DNA of 64,000 nucleotides from Allobosea sp. LC85. Lineage in GTDB: Bacteria; Pseudomonadota; Alphaproteobacteria; Rhizobiales; Beijerinckiaceae. The stretch covers positions 124,001-188,000 of the forward strand of contig NZ_JPKG01000027.1 in the NCBI RefSeq assembly GCF_000735605.1. Direction: 5' to 3'. Numbering within the stretch: position 1 is the stretch's first letter; every line of letters begins with the position of its first letter. The notes under the pieces are model-generated. The model was given only the letters and a program-made list of their open reading frames with translations. It was not told where the DNA came from and did not search any database. Made by a program: the position numbers and the translations under genes. Of the stretch, positions 37,946 to 48,885 are shown one piece after another.

Positions 37946-39466
37946 ATGTTCGAGCGGCAAGGCATGGACGAGATTACCGAGGCAAAGGCTGTGCCGGCGT
38001 CTGTGATCGCGACCACGACTGCGAGCATCCAGGGTGAGGGGGCAGCGCTTTCCCTGGCCGAAGCCTGGGACCGTGTGCGCCGCCGCCTGCGTGCCGAACT
38101 GGGCGAGGATGTTTTCTCCAGCTGGTTCGCGCGTGTCGAGATCGGCGGCCTCGTCGATGGCGTGGCGTATCTCACCGTGCCGACCCGTTTCCTGAAGAGC
38201 TGGCTGGAGGCGCATTATGCCGAGCGCCTGCGGGCGCATTGCCTGGCCGAGTTGCCTGCTGCCAATGGCATCCTGCTCTCGGTGCGCCAGGCTGCCCGGG
38301 ATTCCATTCCGGCCGCGGTCCGCGAGGCCGCCATGGCTGCTCCGCGTGCGGCAGCGCCTGTCCCCGTCACTGCCGCTCGCTCGGCGGAGACCGGGGCGCT
38401 GCCCTGCGAGCAGGAACTCGTTGACGCCTGCGGCACGATGCTCGACCGGCGTCTGAACTTCCAAAGCTTCATCGTCGGCAAGTCGAACCAACTCGCCTTT
38501 GCCGCAGCCGAGCGAATTGCCGCGGCCCCGGCCGGAACGACCCCCTATAATCCGCTTTACCTTCATGCCGGGGTCGGGCTTGGCAAGACGCATCTCCTGC
38601 AGGCGATTGCTCAGGATGCGCGCAATCATGGCAAGCGCGTGGCCTATTTCACGGCCGATCGCTTCATGTACGGTTTCGTGGCGGCGCTGAAGTCGCAGAC
38701 GGCGCTCGCCTTCAAGGAAAAGCTGCGCGGCATCGACCTGCTGATCGTCGACGACGTGCAGTTCATCCAGGGGCGCTCGATCCAGCAGGAGTTCGGCCAC
38801 ACGATCAACGCCTTGATCGATGCCGGCAAGCAGATCGTGGTCGCGGCCGACCGGCTCGCCAATGATCTCGAAGCGCTCGACGAGCGCATCCGCTCGCGGC
38901 TGGCCGGCGGCCTTGTCGTCGAGGTCGGCGAGCTGGACGAGGCGCTGCGCGTGAAGATTCTCGGAAGTCGGCTGGAGTCGCTGCAGGCGGCGCATTCGAG
39001 TTTCCACGTCAATTCCGACGTGATCGCCTATGTCGCTCGCGTCATCACCACCAATGGCCGCGATCTTGACGGCGCCGCCAATCGGCTGCTGGCCCACGCC
39101 ACCCTGTCCGGCAATGCGGTGACGCTGGAAACGGCGGAGGCTGCGATCCGCGACCTGGTCCGGACCCGCGAGCCGCGCCGCGTCAAGATCGAGGACATCC
39201 AGAAACTGGTCGCCACCCGCTACAATGTCAGCCGGGCCGACATTCTCTCCGAGCGCCGCACCGCGGCAGTGGTGAAGCCGCGCCAGATCGCGATGTATCT
39301 GTCCAAGGCGCTGACTCCGCGCTCGCTGCCGGAGATCGGCCGCCGCTTCGGTGGTCGCGATCACACCACAGTGCTGCATGCTGTGCGCAAGATCGAAAAG
39401 GCGATCGCGGAAGATCGCCTGCTGCATGACGAGGTCGATCTCCTGAAGCGGATGCTGCAGGAGTGA
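37946..39466 (+). CDS. dnaA: Chromosomal replication initiator DnaA
   Basis: 506 residues from the ATG at 37946; in-frame starts at 37808, 37934 and 37964 are possible, and 37946 is preferred for the GGGGC before it. Domain I begins AWDRVRRRLRAELGEDVFSS. AAA+ domain III has LHAGVGLGKTHLLQAIA and LLIVDDVQFIQGR. Domain IV has the signature GRRFGGRDHTTVLHAVRKIE that reads the DnaA box. Initiates chromosome replication. Confidence 0.96.
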   Translation: MFERQGMDEITEAKAVPASVIATTTASIQGEGAALSLAEAWDRVRRRLRAELGEDVFSSWFARVEIGGLVDGVAYLTVPTRFLKSWLEAHYAERLRAHCLAELPAANGILLSVRQAARDSIPAAVREAAMAAPRAAAPVPVTAARSAETGALPCEQELVDACGTMLDRRLNFQSFIVGKSNQLAFAAAERIAAAPAGTTPYNPLYLHAGVGLGKTHLLQAIAQDARNHGKRVAYFTADRFMYGFVAALKSQTALAFKEKLRGIDLLIVDDVQFIQGRSIQQEFGHTINALIDAGKQIVVAADRLANDLEALDERIRSRLAGGLVVEVGELDEALRVKILGSRLESLQAAHSSFHVNSDVIAYVARVITTNGRDLDGAANRLLAHATLSGNAVTLETAEAAIRDLVRTREPRRVKIEDIQKLVATRYNVSRADILSERRTAAVVKPRQIAMYLSKALTPRSLPEIGRRFGGRDHTTVLHAVRKIEKAIAEDRLLHDEVDLLKRMLQE

Positions 39467-39623
39467 GCTGCCTGCCGCGCTGTGCCCCGGAGGCGAGCGC
39501 GGCTTTGGCTGTGGCCGGTTGTGAGAGCGCCCTTGCGCCACCGGCGCGCGTCCTGCAATGTCGCGGGCCATTCCGTCGCCCGCGCAGTCGCTGCTCGGGC
39601 GCTAGCACGCCAGAAGACAGACG

Positions 39624-40739
39624 ATGAAGGTCACGGTCGAACGTTCTACGCTGTTGAAGTCGCTGGGTCATGTCCACCGCGTGGTGGAACGCCGCAACAC
39701 GATCCCGATCCTGTCGAACCTTTTGCTGAGCGCGGACGGTGCCGGCCTTAAGCTGAAGGCGACCGATCTCGACATCGAGGTGGTCGAGACCGTCCCTGCC
39801 GATGTCCCGGAGCCGGGTGCGACGACCGTGCCCGCGCATACGCTCTACGATATCGTGCGCAAGCTGCCCGACGGCGCCCAGGTCTCGCTCGAGACGACTG
39901 GCGAAGCGGGGTTGACGCTCCGCTCCGGCCGCTCGCGTTTCATGCTGCAGACCCTGCCCGAGGGCGATTTCCCCGACATTACCGCGGGCGAGATGGCGCA
40001 TCGCTTCACGCTCGCGGCTGGCGAGCTCAAGCGCCTGATCGACAAGACCCAGTTCGCGATCTCCACCGAGGAGACGCGCTATTATCTGAACGGCATCTAT
40101 CTCCACACCATTGATGTCGAAGGCCGCAGCCTGCTGCGCGCCGTCGCGACTGACGGACACCGGCTCGCCCGCGTCGATACCGCGGCCCCGAGCGGGGCCG
40201 CCGGCATGCCGGGCGTGATCGTGCCGCGCAAGGCCGTGGCGGAGATCCAGAAGCTGCTGGAGGATGGCGACACCGAGGTTTCGGTCGAGCTCTCCGCCAC
40301 CAAGATCCGTGTCGCGACGCAGGCCGTGGTGCTGACCTCCAAGCTGATCGATGGCACTTTCCCGGATTATCAGCGGGTGATTCCAAGCGGAAATGACAAG
40401 CGGCTGACAGTCGACAAGGGCGATTTCGCCGCCTCGGTCGATCGTGTCTCGACAATCTCCTCCGAGCGCGGCCGTGCGGTGAAGCTGTCCATCGCCGATG
40501 GCCGCCTGACCCTGTCGGTCACCAATCCCGATTCCGGGTCGGCAACCGAAGAGGTCGAGGTCGACTATGACGCGAGCCCGCTCGATATCGGCTTCAACGC
40601 CCGCTACCTGATGGATATCGCCGCGCAGCTCGATGGCGACACGGCGCTCCTCAAGCTTGCCGATCCCGGCTCGCCGACCGTGATCCAGGATCGCGAGGGC
40701 GCGTCCGCGCTCTACGTGCTGATGCCGATGCGGGTTTAG
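39624..40739 (+). CDS. dnaN: DNA polymerase III beta sliding clamp
   Basis: 371 residues, three clamp domains. MKVTVERSTLLKSLGHVHRV is the typical alphaproteobacterial start, with RRNTIPILSNLLL and the closing YVLMPMRV. Forms the ring that tethers polymerases to DNA. It follows dnaA by 157 bp and precedes recF by 14 bp. Confidence 0.97.
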   Translation: MKVTVERSTLLKSLGHVHRVVERRNTIPILSNLLLSADGAGLKLKATDLDIEVVETVPADVPEPGATTVPAHTLYDIVRKLPDGAQVSLETTGEAGLTLRSGRSRFMLQTLPEGDFPDITAGEMAHRFTLAAGELKRLIDKTQFAISTEETRYYLNGIYLHTIDVEGRSLLRAVATDGHRLARVDTAAPSGAAGMPGVIVPRKAVAEIQKLLEDGDTEVSVELSATKIRVATQAVVLTSKLIDGTFPDYQRVIPSGNDKRLTVDKGDFAASVDRVSTISSERGRAVKLSIADGRLTLSVTNPDSGSATEEVEVDYDASPLDIGFNARYLMDIAAQLDGDTALLKLADPGSPTVIQDREGASALYVLMPMRV

Positions 40740-40753
40740 GCTGCGCTCGCATC

Positions 40754-41878
40754 TTGACCACGGTCGCGCGCCTGATCCTTCAGGATTTCCGCTCCTATGA
40801 GGCCCTCGATCTCGCGATCGGGGGCCAAATCGTTGCGCTTGTCGGCGAGAACGGCGCCGGCAAGACCAATCTGCTCGAAGCCTTGTCTCTGTTCGCGCCG
40901 GGCCGGGGCTTGCGCCGCGCGGATCTCTCCGAGATGGCGCGCCAGGCCGGACCGGGCTCCTTCGCCGTATCGATTGCGCTTGCGGACGATGGGCCGCGCC
41001 TCGGCATCGGGCTCGGCAGCGAAAGCGACGGGCGGCGTGCAAGGCTTGCCCGTATCGACGGGGTTCAGGTCGGTTCGGCGCTGGCTTTCAGCGACTATCT
41101 CCGCGTGGTCTGGCTGACGCCGGATCTCGACGGGTTGTTCCGCGGCGCAGCCGGCGACCGCCGCCGCTTCCTCGACCGGCTCGTGCTTGCGGTCGATCCT
41201 GGCCATGCGACGCGCTCGAACGCGCTCGAACGCGCCCTGCGCTCGCGCAACCGGATCCTCGAGGAGACCCCGCATGAGGTGTCCTGGCTCGATGCGATCG
41301 AGCGGGAAATAGCCGAACTCGGCGTGGCCGTTGCGGCGGCGAGGGCCGAGACGGTCGGCCGCCTGGCGACAATCATCGCGGCCACTGCCGACGAAGCATC
41401 TCCCTTTCCCCGTGCCGCGCTCGGCCTTGAAGGCGAACTCGACCGGCTTGTGGCGGGCCTCCCTGCCCTCGATGCCGAGGATCGCTATCGCGACATCCTG
41501 AGGCAGGGCCGCCAACGCGATCGCGCGGCTGGGCGCACCCTCGTCGGCCCGCAAGCTTCGGACCTCCTCGTGCGCCATGCCGCCAAGGATATTCCGGCCG
41601 AGCAGGGTTCGACCGGCGAGCAGAAAGCTCTGCTGATCGGCCTCGTCCTTGCCCATGCGAGGCTGGTCCGGAGCATGAGCGGGCTCCCACCGCTGGTCTT
41701 GCTCGACGAAGTCGCCGCTCATCTCGACCCGCGCCGCCGCGCTGCGCTCTATGCCGAACTTGCCGAGCTGGGCTCGCAGGTCTGGATGACGGGGGCCGAC
41801 CCGGCGCTCTTCACCGACCTGCCGGCGGGGGCGCAGTGTTTCACGGTGACGTCCGGGCAGGTTGAAGCCATCGGCTGA
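40754..41878 (+). CDS. recF: DNA replication and repair protein RecF
   Basis: 374 residues with a TTG start 14 bp after dnaN. Walker A GENGAGKTNLLEALSL, the signature STGEQKALLIGLVLAHARL and Walker B LVLLDEVAAHLD make the SMC-like ATPase. It loads RecA at gaps with RecO and RecR (recR is at 18743). The short gap suggests co-transcription with dnaN. Confidence 0.95.
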   Translation: MTTVARLILQDFRSYEALDLAIGGQIVALVGENGAGKTNLLEALSLFAPGRGLRRADLSEMARQAGPGSFAVSIALADDGPRLGIGLGSESDGRRARLARIDGVQVGSALAFSDYLRVVWLTPDLDGLFRGAAGDRRRFLDRLVLAVDPGHATRSNALERALRSRNRILEETPHEVSWLDAIEREIAELGVAVAAARAETVGRLATIIAATADEASPFPRAALGLEGELDRLVAGLPALDAEDRYRDILRQGRQRDRAAGRTLVGPQASDLLVRHAAKDIPAEQGSTGEQKALLIGLVLAHARLVRSMSGLPPLVLLDEVAAHLDPRRRAALYAELAELGSQVWMTGADPALFTDLPAGAQCFTVTSGQVEAIG

Positions 41879-41976
41879 GGCGCACCAGCCGGGCTGATTG
41901 GTCAGATCACGCGTCGCAATGAGACGCCTGGGGTGCATTCTGCTAGGGTTGCCGCTGCTCCGAAGAGGCTGCTCCC

Positions 41977-42591
41977 ATGGAACTCACAGGTCTTCTGGTT
42001 TTTGCCGGCGTCTATTTTCTGGCGGTCGCTTCGCCCGGTCCTGCCGTCGCTGCCCTGGTTGCGCGTTCGCTCGGCACCGGCTTTCGCCGCTCGCTTCCCT
42101 TTGCGGCGGGAATCGTTGCAGGCGATCTGATCTGGTTCTCCTGCACGGCGTTTGGCCTTGCCGTGCTGATGCAGAGCTTCCATGGGCTCTTCGTCGCGAT
42201 CAAATATGCCGGTTGCGCCTATTTGCTCTATCTCGCCTGGAAGCTCTGGACCGCCCCGGCCGAGGCGCCGCGTCAGCCGCCAAGCGCTCGCGGGGAGGGC
42301 TTGCGCCTGTTTCTGGGGGGCATTGCGCTGACGCTCGGCAACCCCAAGGTCATGGTTTTCTTCCTGTCGATCCTGCCTCTCGTCGTCGATCTTGGCCGGA
42401 TGACGATGCTCGCCTTCGTCGAGGTTGCGTTGCTGCTGAGCCTGATCATCGGCTCGACGATGCTCGCCTATGCCTATGCCGCCGATCGGGCTCGGCGGCT
42501 GGTGGCGAGCCCGACGGCGATGCGTCGGATCAATCGCCTGACCGGCGGCGTCATGGCCGGTGCGGCGGCTGCCATCGCTGCGCGGGGCTGA
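41977..42591 (+). CDS. LysE family exporter
   Basis: 204 residues with six predicted membrane helices. FLAVASPGPAVAALVARSLG is the N-terminal LysE/RhtB signature, and LGNPKVMVFFLSILPLVV is the second conserved block. Members export amino acids or similar compounds. The substrate cannot be told from sequence. Confidence 0.9.
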   Translation: MELTGLLVFAGVYFLAVASPGPAVAALVARSLGTGFRRSLPFAAGIVAGDLIWFSCTAFGLAVLMQSFHGLFVAIKYAGCAYLLYLAWKLWTAPAEAPRQPPSARGEGLRLFLGGIALTLGNPKVMVFFLSILPLVVDLGRMTMLAFVEVALLLSLIIGSTMLAYAYAADRARRLVASPTAMRRINRLTGGVMAGAAAAIAARG

Positions 42592-42667
42592 AAGGCCGTT
42601 CCAACGGGTCAGAAAGGTCGCAGCTTGGGGCTGGCCATTGCCGCCGGCCTCGGGCAAACCCTTCGGC

Positions 42668-44500
42668 ATGCCGCATTCTCGCGAATCACAGGCGCGCGCG
42701 ACGCTGAAATCCGTCTTCGGCTATGACGATTTCCGTCCCGGACAATGGGAGGTCATCGCGGCCGCGCTCGCGGGAAACGACGTTTTCGCGGTGATGCCGA
42801 CCGGCTCCGGCAAGTCGATGTGCTACCAGCTGCCCGCGCTGGTCACTGGCGGGTTGACGCTGGTGGTCTCGCCGCTGATCGCGCTGATGCGCGATCAGGT
42901 CGGGCAGTTGACGCGGGCCGGCGTCGCGGCCGCTTCGCTCAACTCGATGAACAGCGAGAGCGAAGCGACGGATGCCTGGACAAAGCTCAACGCCGGCGAC
43001 TTGCGGCTGCTCTTCGTCTCGCCGGAGCGATTGGCGGGGGAGGGACTCGTCGCGCGGCTGCGCAGGCTCGGCGTTGCCCGGCTTGCCATCGACGAGGCCC
43101 ATTGCGTCTCGCAATGGGGCCATGATTTTCGACCGGAATACCGCTTGCTCGCCAAGGCTCGCGAAGCGCTCGGCGGCGTCCCGGTCACCGCGCTGACGGC
43201 CACTGCAGATCGGCAGACGCGCGATGACATCGCCCAGCAGCTGTTCCCGAAGCCGCCTGTCACGGTCATCCATTCGTTCGACCGGCCGAATCTGAAGCTC
43301 GCCTTCGCACCGAAGGACCAGCCGCGGCGCCAGATCGCCGATTTCCTGAAGCGGCATCGTGGTGGCAGCGGCATCGTCTATTGTTCGTCGCGCGGCCGTA
43401 CCGAGCGCCTCGCCGAAGGCCTGCGCGAGCAGGGCTACAAGGCTTTTGCCTATCATGCCGGCATGGAGCAGCAGGAGCGCAACCGCAACCAGGACCTCTT
43501 CTTGCAGGAAGATGGTGTGGTGATCTGCGCCACCATCGCCTTCGGCATGGGCATCAACAAGCCCGATGTCCGCTTCGTCGTCCATGCCGACATGCCTGGC
43601 TCGATCGAGGGCTATTATCAGGAGATCGGCCGCGCCGGCCGTGACGGACTGCCGGCTGATACGCTCACCCTCTATGGTGTTGAGGACATGGCGCTGCGCC
43701 GCCGCCAGATCGAGGAGAAGGCGATCGACGACGAGCGCCGGCGCATCGAGCATAAGCGCCTCGGCGCGATGATCGACCTGTGCGAATCGGCGCTCTGCCG
43801 GCGCTCCTCCCTGCTCGCCTATTTCGGTGAGGAAACGCCGCCTTGCCGGCATCGGGAGGCACAGTTCCGCTGCGATCTCTGCGGGGGAGAGGCGACGCTC
43901 CAGGATGCCACGCTTGATGCCCGAAAGCTGCTCTCGGCGGTGGCGCGCTCCGGACAGCGCTTCGGCGCCGGACATCTCGCCGATATCCTGACCGGAACGA
44001 TGAGCGAGGCGGTCCGCCGCCAGAACCATGACGGGCTGAAGACCTTCGGCGTCGGCAACGACAAGCCCAAGGCCGCCTGGGCGGCCCTGACCCGTAAGCT
44101 TTTCGCCGCCGGCGCGCTCGCGGAAGCCAGCGTCGAGCATGGCGGGTTCTGCCTGACCGAGAAGGGCGAAGACATCCTGTTCGGGCGCGAACCGATCGCG
44201 CTCAGGGCCGATGCCCTTCCAGTGCGGCGCGGTCGAGCTGCCGAGCGTGGCGCGCGGGCCGATGGCCTCGATGAAGGCACCGCCGCCCTGTTCGAGCATT
44301 TGCGCCAGCTTCGGCTGACCATCGCCCGCGAGGAAGGCGTTGCGGCCTATATCATCTTCACCGATCGCACGCTGATTGCCATGGCACGCGAGCGGCCGCT
44401 CGGGCTGGATCAGATGCGCGGGATCGAGGGCGTCGGCGAGCGCAAGCTCGCCCAGTATGGCGAGGTCTTCGCCGATGCCATCGCGGGCTTTCGGGGGTAA
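42668..44500 (+). CDS. recQ: ATP-dependent DNA helicase RecQ
   Basis: 610 residues from the ATG at 42668 (MPHSRESQARATLKSVFGYD); the longer open frame overlaps lysE. Motif I MPTGSGKSMCYQLPAL, motif II IDEAHCVSQWGHDFRP and motif VI QEIGRAGRDG are present. A zinc module (CESALCRRSS, then CRHREAQFRCDLC), a winged helix and a C-terminal HRDC domain follow. Unwinds recombination and fork intermediates. Confidence 0.95.
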   Translation: MPHSRESQARATLKSVFGYDDFRPGQWEVIAAALAGNDVFAVMPTGSGKSMCYQLPALVTGGLTLVVSPLIALMRDQVGQLTRAGVAAASLNSMNSESEATDAWTKLNAGDLRLLFVSPERLAGEGLVARLRRLGVARLAIDEAHCVSQWGHDFRPEYRLLAKAREALGGVPVTALTATADRQTRDDIAQQLFPKPPVTVIHSFDRPNLKLAFAPKDQPRRQIADFLKRHRGGSGIVYCSSRGRTERLAEGLREQGYKAFAYHAGMEQQERNRNQDLFLQEDGVVICATIAFGMGINKPDVRFVVHADMPGSIEGYYQEIGRAGRDGLPADTLTLYGVEDMALRRRQIEEKAIDDERRRIEHKRLGAMIDLCESALCRRSSLLAYFGEETPPCRHREAQFRCDLCGGEATLQDATLDARKLLSAVARSGQRFGAGHLADILTGTMSEAVRRQNHDGLKTFGVGNDKPKAAWAALTRKLFAAGALAEASVEHGGFCLTEKGEDILFGREPIALRADALPVRRGRAAERGARADGLDEGTAALFEHLRQLRLTIAREEGVAAYIIFTDRTLIAMARERPLGLDQMRGIEGVGERKLAQYGEVFADAIAGFRG

Positions 44501-44531
44501 TGGGGCAGTTCCGTCATGGCGCGTGGGCGCC

Positions 44532-44583
44532 TGCGCGCACGTACGCGTACGCGCGTGAAAAAGCCACCGTTCCCGCCTATATT
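44532..44583 (+). promoter_or_regulatory. Likely gyrB promoter abutting a Z-DNA-prone tract
   Basis: From 44532 to 44557 the sequence is 26 bases of unbroken pyrimidine-purine alternation, mostly CG, CA and TA steps, including the palindrome CGTACGCGTACG. A possible -35, GTGAAA (44555-44560), is at its edge, and a -10, TATATT (44578-44583), follows after 17 bp. The tract may sense supercoiling. Confidence 0.5.
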
Positions 44584-44615
44584 CATGATACGAATCAAGA
44601 CGATCGCGGGCATAG

Positions 44616-47060
<2,445 letters not shown>

Positions 47061-47069
47061 GGGCGCGGC

Positions 47070-47097
47070 GGCTGGAGCCAATCATCAGGTTCCAGCC
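47070..47097 (+). terminator. Hairpin after gyrB
   Basis: GGCTGGAGCC and GGTTCCAGCC pair over 10 bp with one G-T wobble and an 8-base loop, nine bases after the gyrB stop codon, followed by CATTTTG. A plausible terminator with a weak T-run. Confidence 0.6.
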
Positions 47098-47250
47098 CAT
47101 TTTGCCGGACAGGAACCGTATCGGCAGTCTCGCGAAATGAAGCTGTCCATCGGCCCTGTGATCGGGCGGATGGGGTGCGTGCGATTGAGCGTACTCGGTC
47201 AGGCGCTTCCGCGATGATTTCGCTCCGGACGCCTTGATCGGTTTCGGGCT

Positions 47251-48291
47251 TAGAGCGTCGGACGATTAATTGGACGCATATCCGGCGTGGCTGAAGAGGT
47301 TTCGGCATTCTGCAGGGGTGACGAGATCGCAGATGTTGCCGACGGCGCGCCAGAGTGCGTCGAATGTTCTTGCTGCGGCCTTTCGCAGATGGGCCTTGAG
47401 CTTGGCGAAGGCCATCTCGATCGGGTTGAGATCTGGGCTGTATGGCGGCAGGAAGAGGAACCAGGCGCCCCTGTCGGCGAGGCACTGGGCCGCCCGCGCG
47501 CTTTTGTGGACGGCGAGATTGTCGAGGATGACGATGTCGCCCTTCGCCAGTGTGGGGGCGAGCTGGGTCTCGACATAGAGATCGAATGCGATCCGATCCA
47601 TGGCCTTGTCGATGATCCATGGTGCGGTCAGGCCATGACAGCGCAGGCCTGCGATGAAGCTCTGGGTTCGCCAATGCCCGAAAGGAGCAGATGCGCGCAG
47701 TCTCTCTCCGCACGGGCTGCGGCCGCGCAGCCTGACCATCTTGGTGTTGATCGAGGTCTCGTCGATGAAGACGAGGTTCGAGGCGCATGCGCGGCTGACG
47801 GCGCTCGATCCACAGATGACGCTGCTCATGAATGTCGGCGCGAGCGCATTCCGACGCCATCAGCGCTTTTTTTATATGTGAAGCCCAACCGGCACAAAAA
47901 GCGCGACAGGACCGCCGGCGCGGCCTTGACCCCGGTCGCCTCGGCCAGCCGAGCCGCCAGTTCCGGCATCGTCATGTCGGGCTGCGCTTCCACCTGCGCC
48001 ACCAGAAAGGCGCCGTGCCCATCGAGCCGACTGCCGGGTGGGCGACCCTGTCGAGCCGGCCGCACCGTCTTCAATCGCGTCACCCGCTGCAGCAGCTTCA
48101 CCGCAAAGCTCTCGCTCACGCCGAAATGCCGCGCCGCAGCCCGACGGGACTGCCCCGCCTCGACCAGCCCGGCAACCCGTTCGCGAAGATCGTTCGAATA
48201 GCTTCGACCCATGATCCACCTCCAGAAACGGTGAATCACAAAGCCACCCTCAAGGGAATCCTCGGATTCCGATTTTCAGTCCGACGCTCTA
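47251..48291 (-). mobile_element. IS630-family insertion sequence (about 1.04 kb)
   Basis: The ends are inverted repeats GAGCGTCGGAC (47253-47263) and GTCCGACGCTC (48279-48289), each flanked by TA (47251-47252 and 48290-48291), the TA target duplication of the IS630/Tc1 group. Inside is a transposase gene in pieces. The right end sits in the stop codon of the neighbouring Lrp-type gene. The size and organisation fit a single IS; no cargo. Confidence 0.9.
47266..48212 (-). pseudogene. IS630-family transposase in three frames
   Basis: Piece 1 (from the ATG at 48212, preceded by GGAGGTGG) is the helix-turn-helix part, MGRSYSNDLRERVAGLVEAG to LGFTYKK. At a run of seven A (minus strand, 47867-47873) the similarity moves to another frame, [19 protein letters not shown] to RQPRMRLEP. 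Near 47775 it moves again to [18 protein letters not shown], with the DDE-type [10 protein letters not shown] and [18 protein letters not shown] single -1 slip at the A-run would meet a TGA at once, so the gene looks inactive rather than programmed. Confidence 0.85.
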
Positions 48292-48756
48292 GGGATCGAT
48301 CGGCAGGGCGAAGCTTGCCTTCACGCGGTCCATCACCACCATGGTCTTGAAGCCCTTGATGTCCGGATTCTCATAGAAAAATCGACGCGTGAAGCGCTCA
48401 TAGTCCTCCATGTCGCTGGCTGTGACATAAAGAACGAAATCGGCGTCGCCGGTGACGTAGAGGCCGATCATCACCTCCCGGGTCGCGCGGATCGAAGCCT
48501 TGAAGCGGTCGACGATATCGGCGCGCTCTCGCTCCAGGGTCACCAGCACGAGCATCGAGACCGGGCGGCCGACGGCCTTCGGCGAGACCACCGCAATATC
48601 GGCCTCGATAACCCCCGCGTCGCGCAGGCGCTTGAGACGCCGCTGGCAGGCCGTCGCCGAGAGGCCGACGCGCTCGCCGAGCTCCGCAGTCGTCAGCCGG
48701 TTGTCTTGCTGCACGGCATCGAGAAGGCGACGGTCGAGGCTGTCGAGATCGATCAT
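48289..48756 (-). CDS. Lrp/AsnC family transcriptional regulator
   Basis: 155 residues. The helix-turn-helix reads TTAELGERVGLSATACQRRL and the C-terminal RAM-type ligand domain contains MIGLYVTGDADFVLYVTASD. It is divergent from the succinate-semialdehyde dehydrogenase with about 130 bp between, so it likely controls that unit in response to an amino acid. Its stop is TAG formed by TA of the IS target duplication plus the first G of the IS end; without the IS it would be TAA at the same codon. Confidence 0.92.
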   Translation of the reverse strand: MIDLDSLDRRLLDAVQQDNRLTTAELGERVGLSATACQRRLKRLRDAGVIEADIAVVSPKAVGRPVSMLVLVTLERERADIVDRFKASIRATREVMIGLYVTGDADFVLYVTASDMEDYERFTRRFFYENPDIKGFKTMVVMDRVKASFALPIDP

Positions 48757-48885
48757 GCAGTAATCCTGCGGCAGATGCTTAGTTGAAGCTGAATTACGGC
48801 ATCAATTGTGTTGCTTTGGAGCTTTGCGCTGCACGGTCTGCGCTAGTTTTCCGGGGAATTCAATCATCCGAACCGGAGGATGGCG

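Noticed and set aside
47826..48239. A separate 137-residue DNA-binding protein gene
   Set aside because: It is the N-terminal helix-turn-helix part of the IS630 transposase, followed by the DDE part in other frames and bounded by the IS inverted repeats.
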